Source: Pelotomaculum sp.
Lineage (GTDB): Bacteria > Bacillota > Desulfotomaculia > Desulfotomaculales > Pelotomaculaceae
Direction: 5' to 3'
Assembly (NCBI GenBank): GCA_022839445.1
Contig: JALHFC010000010.1
Span: 5,942 to 39,019, forward strand
Length of the DNA stretch: 33,078 nt
Position numbers and translations under genes: made by a program. This document shows positions 16,015-23,593 of this stretch, piece by piece (position 1 is the stretch's first letter; the number at the start of each line of letters is the position of its first letter). Under the pieces are notes generated by a model. That model made no database searches. It had not been told where the DNA came from and saw only the letters and a list, made by a program, of their open reading frames with translations.

Positions 16015-16581
16015 TTATTTTACTCCCCGCACCTTGCAGCGCGCCATTCGTATTTCTTCGAACTCCTTTGCATACAAGCTGGATACCATCCTACCCAACT
16101 GCGCCACTTCCACGTCATCCAGGCCAAATTCTTTTAGCCCTACCGCCGGTACCGGCACATCTTTGCACGACACGTTAAGACCGGTATGGATCATGGTTGA
16201 AACCGGTGTAAGCGTGGCGATGGATACGGACAGTTTTCTTTCACCCAAAAAAAGATCGTCGCCGCAGCGGCACAAAATAACCCCCGCGCTACTTTGCTGG
16301 ATTGCATCCTTGATCATAGCTATTAAAAGACGCTGCCTGACAACTGTCTTTTCTAGATCCAAATCGAAATGCTCAATAATAAAATGAAGCATGTCGGTGC
16401 TAAATATCGGCGCATTTCTCCTAACGTCTTCCAGATCCACCATTTCGGTCAATAAAACCCTGCAAGGACCGCGGAAGGATATTATACTGTCCCCTTGCAA
16501 CCCGTAGTTACGAAAAGCCCAAAGCGAAGCTAGCTGCGTCCCGTCATAAGTTATTGTTTGATCTATAAAGTGTTCAATCAT
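16015..16581 (-). CDS. DUF366 family protein
   Basis: A 188-residue protein with the DUF366 look: MIEHFIDQTITYDGTQLASLWAF near the start, ISFRGPCRVLLTEMVDLEDV, then MLHFIIEHF, LSVSIATLTPVSTMIHTGLN and a C-terminal RMARCKVRGVK. No catalytic motif can be named from sequence. It is soluble, with no signal or membrane segment. It is embedded between queC and queE with 1-17 base gaps and its own SD (GGGGGACG before ATG 16579-16581). This strongly suggests a role in preQ0/queuosine metabolism or in use of a deazapurine. DUF366 occurring beside queuosine genes is known as a pattern, but to my knowledge no activity is established. Confidence 0.8.
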   Translation of the reverse strand: MIEHFIDQTITYDGTQLASLWAFRNYGLQGDSIISFRGPCRVLLTEMVDLEDVRRNAPIFSTDMLHFIIEHFDLDLEKTVVRQRLLIAMIKDAIQQSSAGVILCRCGDDLFLGERKLSVSIATLTPVSTMIHTGLNVSCKDVPVPAVGLKEFGLDDVEVAQLGRMVSSLYAKEFEEIRMARCKVRGVK

Positions 16582-16598
16582 AGGCGTCCCCCAGGTTA

Positions 16599-17261
16599 TT
16601 ATTGTTCAACCCGCGACAACTCCAGCCCGGCGGACTTGGCTGCCCGTGTAAACCGCAAGCAGCTATCACAACGCCCGCACATATTTTTGCCCCCTCTATA
16701 GCAACTCCAAAGATAATAAAAAGGCAAACCATTTTTTATTCCCAGCCTGACGATTTCTTCTTTATTTAAACGTTGCGTGTAACTAATTACCTTGACCTTA
16801 TTTAAGGTAGAATGACTTAAGGCGCTGTTAGCAGCCCGAACAAATTCCGGGCTGTTGTCGGGAAAAACAACCGCCTCTTCACGGTTAAAACCGGTGATCA
16901 CCAGGTTACAGCGATATGCTTCGGCAAAAGCCGCCGCAATGTTTATAAATAATCCGTTGCGGTTTGGAACCCATAAAGATGAAGCAGCGGATGAGCCCGA
17001 TCTCCCGCACTTATTCGGCGTGTGCAAAGCTTGCTCTGAGGTAATAGCATTGTCTGTTATTTCTTTTAAAAAAGGCAATAGAATTATTCTGTGTCGCACT
17101 TTATAATATTTAGCCAAAGCGGTTGCAGCCATTATTTCATTTTTGGCCGCCAGTTGCCCGTAATCAAAAGTAAGGCATAAGGCCACTTCAGTTTCTTTCA
17201 TGGCATGGGTTAAAGAAACGGCGGAATCTAACCCTCCGGATAAAAGCACAATACTTTTCAA
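16599..17261 (-). CDS. queC: 7-cyano-7-deazaguanine (preQ0) synthase
   Basis: A 220-residue ATP-dependent enzyme that turns 7-carboxy-7-deazaguanine and ammonia into preQ0. The PP-loop motif LLSGGLDSAVSL (Ser8-Ser13) lies at the N-terminus. FINIAAAFAEAYRCNLVITGFN is the family core, and zinc is bound by Cys187, Cys195, Cys198 and Cys201 (SCYRGGKNMCGRCDSC). Length is normal. The TTG start (17259-17261) overlaps the queD stop by the TTGA junction, with GGGGGAAACC upstream, so queC is translationally coupled to queD. Confidence 0.96.
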   Translation of the reverse strand: MKSIVLLSGGLDSAVSLTHAMKETEVALCLTFDYGQLAAKNEIMAATALAKYYKVRHRIILLPFLKEITDNAITSEQALHTPNKCGRSGSSAASSLWVPNRNGLFINIAAAFAEAYRCNLVITGFNREEAVVFPDNSPEFVRAANSALSHSTLNKVKVISYTQRLNKEEIVRLGIKNGLPFYYLWSCYRGGKNMCGRCDSCLRFTRAAKSAGLELSRVEQ

Positions 17262-17647
17262 TTGGTTTCCCCCACCCCCATGTATGTAGCTGAAGCATCA
17301 GGAGACTCCCAGACACGCACTGATGTAATCTCAATACCGCGCTCGCGGTATGCCAGTTTTGGCTTGAGCTGTTCATAAATATACCTGGCCAGGTTCTCCG
17401 CTGTTGGGTTAACCGCCTTAAAAGGCTCAATATCGTTCAGGTTCCGGTGATCCAGCGCCCCTATTATATTTTTTATACTTGATTTAATATCGTTAAAGTC
17501 TACCAGTATTCCCCTATGGTCGAGATCGCGTCCTTGAACTGCAACCTCAACTTTCCATGTGTGGCCATGCAACCGGGCGCACGGGCCGCTATAATCATTT
17601 AAAAAATGTGCCGCCGCAAAGCGTGTCCTAACTTTTAGCTCATACAT
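17258..17647 (-). CDS. queD: 6-carboxytetrahydropterin synthase QueD
   Basis: 129 residues from MYELKVRTRFAAAHFL. Zinc ligands are His14 (FAAAH), His27 and His29 (LHGHTW), and the catalytic Cys23 lies in GPCARLHGHTW. LVDFNDIKSSI, LDHRNLND and VRVWESPDASATYMG complete the PTPS/QueD family. It converts dihydroneopterin triphosphate to 6-carboxytetrahydropterin in queuosine synthesis. The frame extends up to 17779, but residues before MYEL do not look like QueD. GGGAGG (17657-17662) serves ATG 17645-17647 at 9 bases; the GTG just before it (17648-17650) at 6 bases is the alternative. It is the first gene of the queD-queC-DUF366-queE-folE operon. Confidence 0.95.
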   Translation of the reverse strand: MYELKVRTRFAAAHFLNDYSGPCARLHGHTWKVEVAVQGRDLDHRGILVDFNDIKSSIKNIIGALDHRNLNDIEPFKAVNPTAENLARYIYEQLKPKLAYRERGIEITSVRVWESPDASATYMGVGETN

Positions 17648-17861
17648 CACACCGGACCTCCCTTGCCCATCATGTAAAATTGCAATACCGTTACTCGTGC
17701 CAGCCATTATTGTCACAATACATTCTCTTGCTTTAATTTTCCCCCGGTATAAAATGCTATACTTTATAAATAAAGTCAAATAACAACCCGCACTCTATAA
17801 AAGTCATATACACAAATCAACTACATAAAGATAATTATAATTAATTTTAGGAGGTGATGCA

Positions 17862-18245
17862 ATGCGTAAGGAATACTTAACGGACATGATCAAGGCGAGC
17901 GCGGTTTTAAAGGGCATTTTAACAGCGGTCGCCGTCTCCTTGATTTTAAGCGCAATAATCGGCGTTGTTTACCATTTTTCAAGCATTACGGTGGCAGCCA
18001 TTCCCTGGCTCACTGTGGTAATCCTGGCCGTCGGCGCATTTGGCGGCGCCCTTATAACGGGCAAAGACGTTGGCAACAAGGGACTTTATTATGGTTTAGC
18101 AACAGGTCTGGTATTCTTTCTGGTCATTTTACTGGCGGCGAAACTGTTTATGCCGGGGCAGTCGGCGCTTGGAATTGTTTATAAGCTGTTGATCACTGCC
18201 GCTGCCGGTACTGTTGGCGGCATTATCGGTGTCGGTCTTTCTTAA
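17862..18245 (+). CDS. TIGR04086-type small membrane protein
   Basis: A 127-residue protein on the plus strand, divergent from queD. It has four hydrophobic helices separated by short loops (about residues 17-38, 43-65, 75-95 and 104-126), rich in Gly and Ala (VGAFGGALITGKDVGNKGLYYGLATG). This fits the TIGR04086/YrzE family, whose function is unknown. GGAGGTGATGCA precedes ATG 17862-17864, an excellent SD. Its own promoter region is AT-rich with a TATAAT near 17838 (spacing to a -35 is weak). A hairpin terminator follows 29 bases past the stop. Confidence 0.8.
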   Translation: MRKEYLTDMIKASAVLKGILTAVAVSLILSAIIGVVYHFSSITVAAIPWLTVVILAVGAFGGALITGKDVGNKGLYYGLATGLVFFLVILLAAKLFMPGQSALGIVYKLLITAAAGTVGGIIGVGLS

Positions 18246-18274
18246 AGCCTGCCAAGGTAAGCCAATAGAAATTT

Positions 18275-18300
18275 AAACACCGGATTTTACCGGTGTTTAT
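18275..18300. terminator. Bidirectional terminator between TIGR04086 gene and flxA
   Basis: AAACACCGG (18275-18283) and CCGGTGTTT (18290-18298) form a perfect 9-base-pair stem with a 6-base loop. It is flanked by AT-rich sequence on both sides (ATTATTATTTG after it on the plus strand, AAATTTCTATT on the minus strand). It separates the convergent TIGR04086 gene and the hdr-flx operon. Confidence 0.75.
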
Positions 18301-18360
18301 TATTATTTGTAAAACACTACACATGAAATAAAAGCCGGGGAAACAAACACATTGCCGTAT

Positions 18361-19203
18361 CTAGTACTCTTGCGGCATATTTTTTAGCTGAGCCAGGGAG
18401 AAGACCGGCCCGTCAACACAAACAAACTTGGAGCCGATGTTGCAGCGACCGCACTTGCCCAAGCAACACTTCATCCTCATTTCCAAAGTGGTTATGATCT
18501 GCTCATCCTTAAAGCCAAGTTTCTCCATAACCGGCAAGGCGAACTTGATCATAATCGGCGGCCCGGCGATGATGGCGAATTTGTTTTCCGGGGAAGGCGC
18601 CACCTCTTCTACATAGCCCGGAACGTGGCCCACACGTCCTTTCCAATTCTCATCACCACGGTCAACAGTGGTATATATCGCTGTATTGGACAAGCCCGGC
18701 CAGCGCTCAAACAAGTCGCTCTTGAAGCAGAGGTCGTCATAACTACGCGACCCGTAAAGGATTTCTACCTTGCCGTAATCACTCCGGTACTGGTCTGAAA
18801 GAGCATAGTCGATGAGGGAACGGATGGGCGCCAGGGCGAAACCGCCGCCCACGAAAAACAGGTCCTTGCCCTTCATGATATCAAAGGGGAACCAGTTGCC
18901 GTAAGGTCCTCTGACACCGAACTTCTGGCCCACTTCCATCTGGTGCAGGACATCAGTCAGCCTGCCCACTCTTTTAACGGTAAATTCAAGAAATTTACCC
19001 CTGGTCGGCGCGGAAGTGATGGATATTGTTGACTCGCCCTCGCCAAATACTGAGAGCATGCATACCTGGCCGGGCTTGTTGCCGAAGTTCTCCATTATTT
19101 CCGGGTCGTCAAACACCACGGTAAAAGTTTTTACATCGCTAGTCTCATCGACGATTTTGGTAATGGTCACGGGATATGGCGTCAGAGCAGTAGGATTAGG
19201 CAT
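18361..19203 (-). CDS. flxA: FlxA-like NAD(P)H/FAD oxidoreductase with [2Fe-2S] (PyrK-type)
   Basis: 280 residues. A ferredoxin-reductase FAD domain (KPGQVCMLSVFGEGESTISIT, VRGPYGNWFPF) is followed by a NAD(P) domain (LFFVGGGFALAPIRSLIDYA, EILYGSRSYDDLCFK, FAIIAGPPIMIKFAL). A C-terminal [2Fe-2S] motif has Cys246, Cys247, Cys251, Cys254 and Cys262. This is the PyrK/AsrB/HydG-type layout and matches FlxA of the FlxABCD-HdrABC complexes known from Desulfovibrio. It is the NADH entry (or exit) subunit. ATG 19201-19203 overlaps the flxB stop by 8 bases with GGAGGTGG upstream. It is the last gene of the operon; the terminator follows at 18275-18300. Confidence 0.9.
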   Translation of the reverse strand: MPNPTALTPYPVTITKIVDETSDVKTFTVVFDDPEIMENFGNKPGQVCMLSVFGEGESTISITSAPTRGKFLEFTVKRVGRLTDVLHQMEVGQKFGVRGPYGNWFPFDIMKGKDLFFVGGGFALAPIRSLIDYALSDQYRSDYGKVEILYGSRSYDDLCFKSDLFERWPGLSNTAIYTTVDRGDENWKGRVGHVPGYVEEVAPSPENKFAIIAGPPIMIKFALPVMEKLGFKDEQIITTLEMRMKCCLGKCGRCNIGSKFVCVDGPVFSLAQLKNMPQEY

Positions 19204-20239
19204 TCTGCGCCACCTCCTTCAAGTCATTAATAATTTTAGTGATGTCGATATTAACCGGACACTTTCTGATACAGCGGCCACATCCTACACAGCCGACCAT
19301 GTTATAGCGGTCCAGGTGGTATTTGAGCTTGTGCATGAAGCGGTTGCGCACCCGCTCCTTCCTGGTCGGTCGCGGGTTGTGCCCACCGGCCATAAGCGTG
19401 TATTCCGGGTACATACAGGAATCCCAGCAGCGGAAACGGGCGCCGTTGAAATCACCGATGGTGTGATCGAAAATGTCAAAGCAGTGGCAGGTCGGGCATA
19501 CATATGTGCATGTCCCGCAGCCGATGCATTTCTTGTAATCGTCCCCATTCCAGAAAGGCAGCTCAAAATTGTCATCCAGCAGTTCCTTAACGCCTGTTAG
19601 GTCTACCTTCCTGACAAATTCGCCGGCTAGCTTCTTGGCGATTTCTTCTTTACCCTTAGCTAGCTGGTCCGCACCCTGGCTGCTGAAGATCTGGCTATAT
19701 TTGTCCGCAAGCACCTTGCCTTTTTCCGTATTAACCTCGACATAATACTTGTCACCAATTTCTGTAAACAACAGATCTGAACCTGTCCCGTCGCACGGCC
19801 CCCCGTCGAAAGCATAGCAGAAACAGGTGCTGAGCACCTTAGAACAGCTCAAACCAATGATTACTGTGTTTTCCCGCTTGCTGGAATAATATTCGTCACC
19901 GAATTTTTCCCCCTCAAAAACGGGATCAAGTGTCGTTATTGCCCTGGCGTCACAGGGCCGCGCTCCGAAGAGAACGGTTTTCTTTTCGTCCCCGGGTTTT
20001 ACGATCTCCAGAGAATCCCCTGTATATGTGTAATTGAATGTCTTTTCATTTTGCGGCAGAAAACACCCTTTGGGAGATACGTCTGAATTGGTATATTCCA
20101 GGAACACATCCTTGGCGCCTGATACCTTTCTGAAAAATGTTAGTGTTTCTTCCTGGACCGGCGCGACCAAGTCATATTCCTGCGCTAATTTGTCCAGTAA
20201 TTCAGACAGTTGTCCTTTTTTAACAATTCTTGCTTCCAA
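19196..20239 (-). CDS. flxB: FlxB-like 4Fe-4S dicluster protein (AsrA/hydrogenase beta type)
   Basis: About 347 residues. The N-terminal part is of the FrhB-/AsrA-type flavin-less domain (TVLFGARPCDARAITTLDPVFEG, NTVIIGLSCSKVLSTCFCYAF). The C-terminal part holds two ferredoxin-type clusters (CIGCGTCTYVCPTCHCFDI and CVGCGRCIRKCPVNIDITKII). It is the electron-transfer partner between FlxA and FlxC/D. The frame opens with a GTG (20246-20248) that lies inside the SD. TTG 20237-20239, 8 bases after GGAGG, is the better start. It is tightly packed between flxC (15-base gap) and flxA (overlap). Confidence 0.88.
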   Translation of the reverse strand: MEARIVKKGQLSELLDKLAQEYDLVAPVQEETLTFFRKVSGAKDVFLEYTNSDVSPKGCFLPQNEKTFNYTYTGDSLEIVKPGDEKKTVLFGARPCDARAITTLDPVFEGEKFGDEYYSSKRENTVIIGLSCSKVLSTCFCYAFDGGPCDGTGSDLLFTEIGDKYYVEVNTEKGKVLADKYSQIFSSQGADQLAKGKEEIAKKLAGEFVRKVDLTGVKELLDDNFELPFWNGDDYKKCIGCGTCTYVCPTCHCFDIFDHTIGDFNGARFRCWDSCMYPEYTLMAGGHNPRPTRKERVRNRFMHKLKYHLDRYNMVGCVGCGRCIRKCPVNIDITKIINDLKEVAQNA

Positions 20240-20254
20240 ACTCAGCACCTCCTT

Positions 20255-21154
20255 TTACATAAACTCCTCAGGATCTTCAGGCTTGAATTCCCCCAGCGGC
20301 GATAATTGGTTCAGCTTGCGCAGCGGGATGTCCATCGGGCAAACCCGGTCGCATTCCCCACAGTCAACGCAACGCCCGGCCACGTGAAAAGCCCTGGTAA
20401 TATGGAATACCGTATTCTCGGAGAGGTTGGTCCTCTTTGAGACCCACATGGGCAGCATCTGGTCAAACACACAAACCTGACAAGTGCAGACGCTGCACAC
20501 GTTACGGCAGGCATAACAGCGTAGGCAGCGGCTAAACTGCTTGTCCCAGTAAGCGCTTTTTTCCTCAGTGCTCATCTGTTCCAGTTCCGATACTTCCGCG
20601 AACCTTTCCTCATAGTTCTTTACCGGTAGTTCCTTGCCAACGGTAATATCTGAAATCACCGGGTTCGGATTTTCACAGACCAGGCATCTGTGTAACATGT
20701 AGTCTTTTTTGTTAAAGCTATAATCGCCCGCGTCGGTCTTGACAGAGAAACTTTCCCCATTGTCGGCTGTTTCCTTCAAGCCGGCGCCCGGCTTGACTTC
20801 AGCCGCGACCTTCTGCCATTCAAGCTGGCCTGCGCAGGGAACTCCGATTATCACTACTTTGTCTCTGCTGATCTGGTTGTCGTCCAGCAGCCTGATTACA
20901 GACCTGGAATCACAACCTTTAACCACAACGGCCACATTGCCCGGCGCATTTTTATAATCTATCAGGTATTTAGCAAGGTTGTTGGCGCAGAACGGTCCCC
21001 AGGTCAGTGCGGATACGCCTTCGGGGCTGTCGATAAAGACAGGCGTAGTCCGGGCTAACTCCGTTCCCTGGCCAAAACCAATTACTAAGTCAACTTTTTT
21101 CTCCTCCAGGAGCTTTTTGGCCTGCTCCCTCAGTTGCTGTATAACGCCCATCAT
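20255..21154 (-). CDS. flxC: FlxC-like iron-sulfur protein (FrhB-like N-domain plus 4Fe-4S)
   Basis: 299 residues. The N-terminal domain (LVIGFGQGTELARTTPVF, LTWGPFCANNLAKYL, VVVKGCDSRSVIRLL, IIGVPCAGQLEW) resembles the beta subunit of F420-reducing hydrogenase. The C-terminal part holds two ferredoxin clusters (RCLRCYACRNVCSVC...C and CVDCGECDRVCPMDIP). It connects FlxB with FlxD/HdrA in FlxABCD-type complexes. Two consecutive ATG codons (21152-21154 and 21149-21151) overlap the flxD stop (TTATGATGG), with GAGGGATG as SD. A cytoplasmic protein without signal peptide. Confidence 0.87.
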   Translation of the reverse strand: MMGVIQQLREQAKKLLEEKKVDLVIGFGQGTELARTTPVFIDSPEGVSALTWGPFCANNLAKYLIDYKNAPGNVAVVVKGCDSRSVIRLLDDNQISRDKVVIIGVPCAGQLEWQKVAAEVKPGAGLKETADNGESFSVKTDAGDYSFNKKDYMLHRCLVCENPNPVISDITVGKELPVKNYEERFAEVSELEQMSTEEKSAYWDKQFSRCLRCYACRNVCSVCTCQVCVFDQMLPMWVSKRTNLSENTVFHITRAFHVAGRCVDCGECDRVCPMDIPLRKLNQLSPLGEFKPEDPEEFM

Positions 21155-21591
21155 AAGATATCATCCCTCATCTTTTTATTAGGACCCAGGGATTTGATTG
21201 CTTCTGTTATTTCCTTGATTGTAGTTGTAAACTTAGCCCCTTCGGAACCTGATATCCAGCGCGCCTGAAGGCGGCCGGGCTCGAAACCGACATACTCCAG
21301 TAAACGTTTTAAGAGCAGGTAGCGCCTGCGAGTAAAATAATTGCCACTAGAATAGTAGCAGTCTCCCGGGTGTCACCCTGAGACCAGTACACCGTCGGCG
21401 CCTTTTTGGAAAGCCCTTAAAACAAACGCCGGATTAACGCGACTGGAACAGGGAACGCGGATGACCCTTACATTGGCGGGATATTTCATCCGGCTGACCC
21501 CGGCCAGGTCGGCGCCCGCATAACTGCACCAGTTGCAGTTAAAACCAACTATGTTCGGGTAAAACTCTTTGTTTTCAGTACCTATCGACAC
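21151..21591 (-). CDS. flxD: FlxD / MvhD-like [2Fe-2S] protein, selenoprotein (UGA=Sec at 21373-21375)
   Basis: A standard reading stops after 72 residues at TGA 21373-21375. The frame then continues HPGDCYYSSGNYFTRRRYLL and VGFEPGRLQARWISGSEGAK to a TGA stop at 21151-21153. Read through, it is a normal MvhD of 146 residues. Cys19 and Cys22 (FNCNWCSY), Cys48 (VPCSSRV) and the conserved GCHPGDC motif are all recognisable, with Sec73 in place of that first Cys. In Methanococcus VhuD, the same position is Sec. MvhD takes electrons from Flx or hydrogenase to HdrA. The GTG start (21589-21591) overlaps the end of hdrA, with GGAGG 10 bases upstream. A downstream hairpin at 21342-21360 is a candidate SECIS. 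The nonsense-mutation alternative is unlikely because hdrA shows the same arrangement. Confidence 0.88.
21342..21360 (-). promoter_or_regulatory. Candidate bacterial SECIS hairpin in flxD
   Basis: Minus-strand stem TGCTACTA / TAGTGGCA (8 pairs, one G-T) with a 3-base TTC loop. The loop lies 20 bases after the UGA codon, inside the 16-37 range reported for bacterial SECIS elements. The loop lacks the G usually found in its first two positions, so the match is partial. Immediately upstream, 21361-21384 can form a second hairpin with the UGA at its tip. Confidence 0.45.
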
Positions 21592-23567
21592 AGGGCATCC
21601 ACCTCCGCAAGCAATTGTTGGTTAGTGTATCCCTTCAGGTTCGCGGCGCCGGCCCGGCAGGCCACTGTACAGCAACCGCATCCCTGACAAAGACCGGTGT
21701 TAACGCTGGCTACCATCCGCTCTACCGGTTTACCGCCAACCCGCTCTGTAATGATCTTTTCCGAAATCGCCTTGTAAGGACATACTTCTTTGCAAACAAG
21801 ACAACCGGAACACATTTTTTCATCTACCTGGCTGATCATCGGGTCTGTCGCCAACTGGTCGTTATTCAGCAAGGCAACCACTTTGACAGCCGCGCCGCTG
21901 GCCTGGGACACCGTATCAGGTATATCTCTCGGACCCTGGCAGGCGCCCGCCAAAAACACACCGCCGGTCATCGTCTCAACAGGCCTTAATTTGGGGTGAG
22001 CTTCCGAAAAGAAACCATCCTTGTCTGTCTGGCAACCGACAAGCTGGGCAACTACATTTGAGCCTTCGCTCGGAATCATAGCCGTAGCCAGCACGACCAG
22101 GTCCGCCTCCACCGTAACCTGCCTTCCCAGCAAGGTGTCGGTTCCCATAACTATCAGCTTATCGCCTTCCTCATATATTTTGGAAACCCTACCTCTGATA
22201 TACTGCGCGCCTTCCTCAACTGTGCGCCGGTAAAATTCATCGTAGGCTTTGCCCGGCGTGCGCACGTCCATATAAAAAACATACGCGCTGGAGCCCTCTA
22301 TTTTATCCAGCACCTGGTGCGCGTGCTTGGCCGTGTACATACAACAGGCGCGGGAACAGTATTCCTTGCCTTTGGCCTCGTCCCTGGAGCCTACGCACTT
22401 GATGAACACCACTGATTTGGGTTCTTTGCCGTCCGAGAGACGTATAATCTTACCCCCTGTTAGGCCGGAAGCATTTGACATGCGTTCAAATTGTAGTCCG
22501 GATATGACATCTTTAAAGCGTCCATAACCGTACTCGCCGTATGCTTCCTCCCAGTTGAAGAGGTCGAAGCCGGTAGCCATCACTATAGCCCCTACTTTTT
22601 CCTGGAATAATTCTTCTTTTTGCTCGAAATCTACAGCTCCGGTCGGACAGACCTTCTTACAAACCCCGCATTTTCCTGTTTTAAAATAGCGGCAGTTTTC
22701 GGCATCTATCACCGGCTTGTTGGGAACTGCCTGAGGAAAGTCGATATAAATGCATTTCCGTTTGCCGACCCCAAGGTCGTATTCGCTCGGCACCTTAGTC
22801 GGGCATTTTTCCCAGCAAGTACCGCAACCGGTACATTTAACATGGTCGACGTAGCGTGGCTTCTGCCTAATGGTAACTTCAAAATTGCCGATGTAACCGC
22901 TTACATCTGTAACTTCACAATAGGTCATTAACTTAATGTTAGGATGCTGCGCCGCAGCAACCATCTTTGGCGTGCTAATTCAGGCGGAGCAGTCAAGGGT
23001 GGGAAAGGTCTTGTCCAGCATGGCCATTTTCCCGCCTATGGTTGGCTCCCTTTCTACCAGGATTACCTGGTGACCTGCATCGGCAATATCTATGGCAACC
23101 TGCATGCCGGCGATCCCGCCGCCGATAACAAGCGCCTTTTTAGTGACCGGGATATACGATTCAAACAAAGGCTCTACCTTGGAAACCTTTGCCAGAGCTC
23201 TTTTGATCAGGGCAACCGCTTTCCTGGTAGCGCCTTCCTTATCATCAGAGTGAACCCAGGTGCACTGTTCACGGATATTTGCCATCTCAAACATGAACGG
23301 GTTTAATCCGGCCTTGGCTATTGTTTTACGGAAGGTCGGTTCATGCAGTCTCGGTGTACACGAGGCCACTACCACCCTGTCCAAGTTGTGCTCCTTGATA
23401 GCTTTAACTATAGTATCCTGGCCCGGCTCCGAACACATATATTTGTAGTCGGTGGCATAAACGACTCCTGGGAAGTTACCCGCTTCCTGGACAACTTTAG
23501 GGACATCAATAACTCCCCCGATATTGGAGCCGCACCAGCAAACGAAAAGACCAATCCTCTTTGCCAT
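21582..23567 (-). CDS. hdrA: Heterodisulfide reductase subunit A, selenoprotein (UGA=Sec at 22980-22982)
   Basis: Two consecutive open segments in one frame are separated by a single TGA at 22980-22982; read through they give 661 residues. The FAD domain has VIGGGIAGMQVAIDIA (about 148-163) and IGGKMAMLDKTFPTLDCSA-U-ISTPKM. The usual family text is DCSAC...TPKM, so the UGA replaces the conserved Cys at residue 196, two residues after Cys193. The rest holds four ferredoxin-type clusters (CTGCGTCWEKCP, CRYFKTGKCGVCKKVCP, CSGCLVCKEVCP, CQGCGCCTVACR) and YCSRACCMYTAKH. HdrA bears the bifurcating FAD. ATG 23565-23567 has GGGAGCG upstream; the stop at 21582-21584 overlaps flxD. Methanococcal HdrA is a known selenoprotein, so the read-through has precedent. 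Confidence 0.9.
22942..22962 (-). promoter_or_regulatory. Candidate bacterial SECIS hairpin in hdrA
   Basis: Minus-strand stem GG-T-TGCTGC with GCAGCA-T-CC (8 pairs and one T-T mismatch) and a 3-base loop GGC that starts 26 bases after the UGA codon. A loop beginning with G at this distance fits the published bacterial SECIS consensus well. The hairpin lies inside coding sequence just after the UGA, as SelB-dependent recoding needs. Confidence 0.6.
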
Positions 23568-23593
23568 ATTTCATCGCTCCCGTAAGGAATTAA

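Noticed and set aside
17648..17861. preQ1 riboswitch upstream of queD
   Set aside because: I looked for the short preQ1-I/II type hairpin and A-rich tail and found no convincing match.
21373..22982. UGA read as tryptophan (altered genetic code)
   Set aside because: UGA is used as a normal stop in the same operon (hdrC, flxD end), the tRNA-Trp has a CCA anticodon, and both UGA codons replace Cys, not Trp.
21582..23567. hdrA as two separate genes or as a pseudogene
   Set aside because: A single UGA replaces a conserved Cys, the frame is unchanged, all motifs after it are intact, and flxD shows the same pattern; selenocysteine is simpler.
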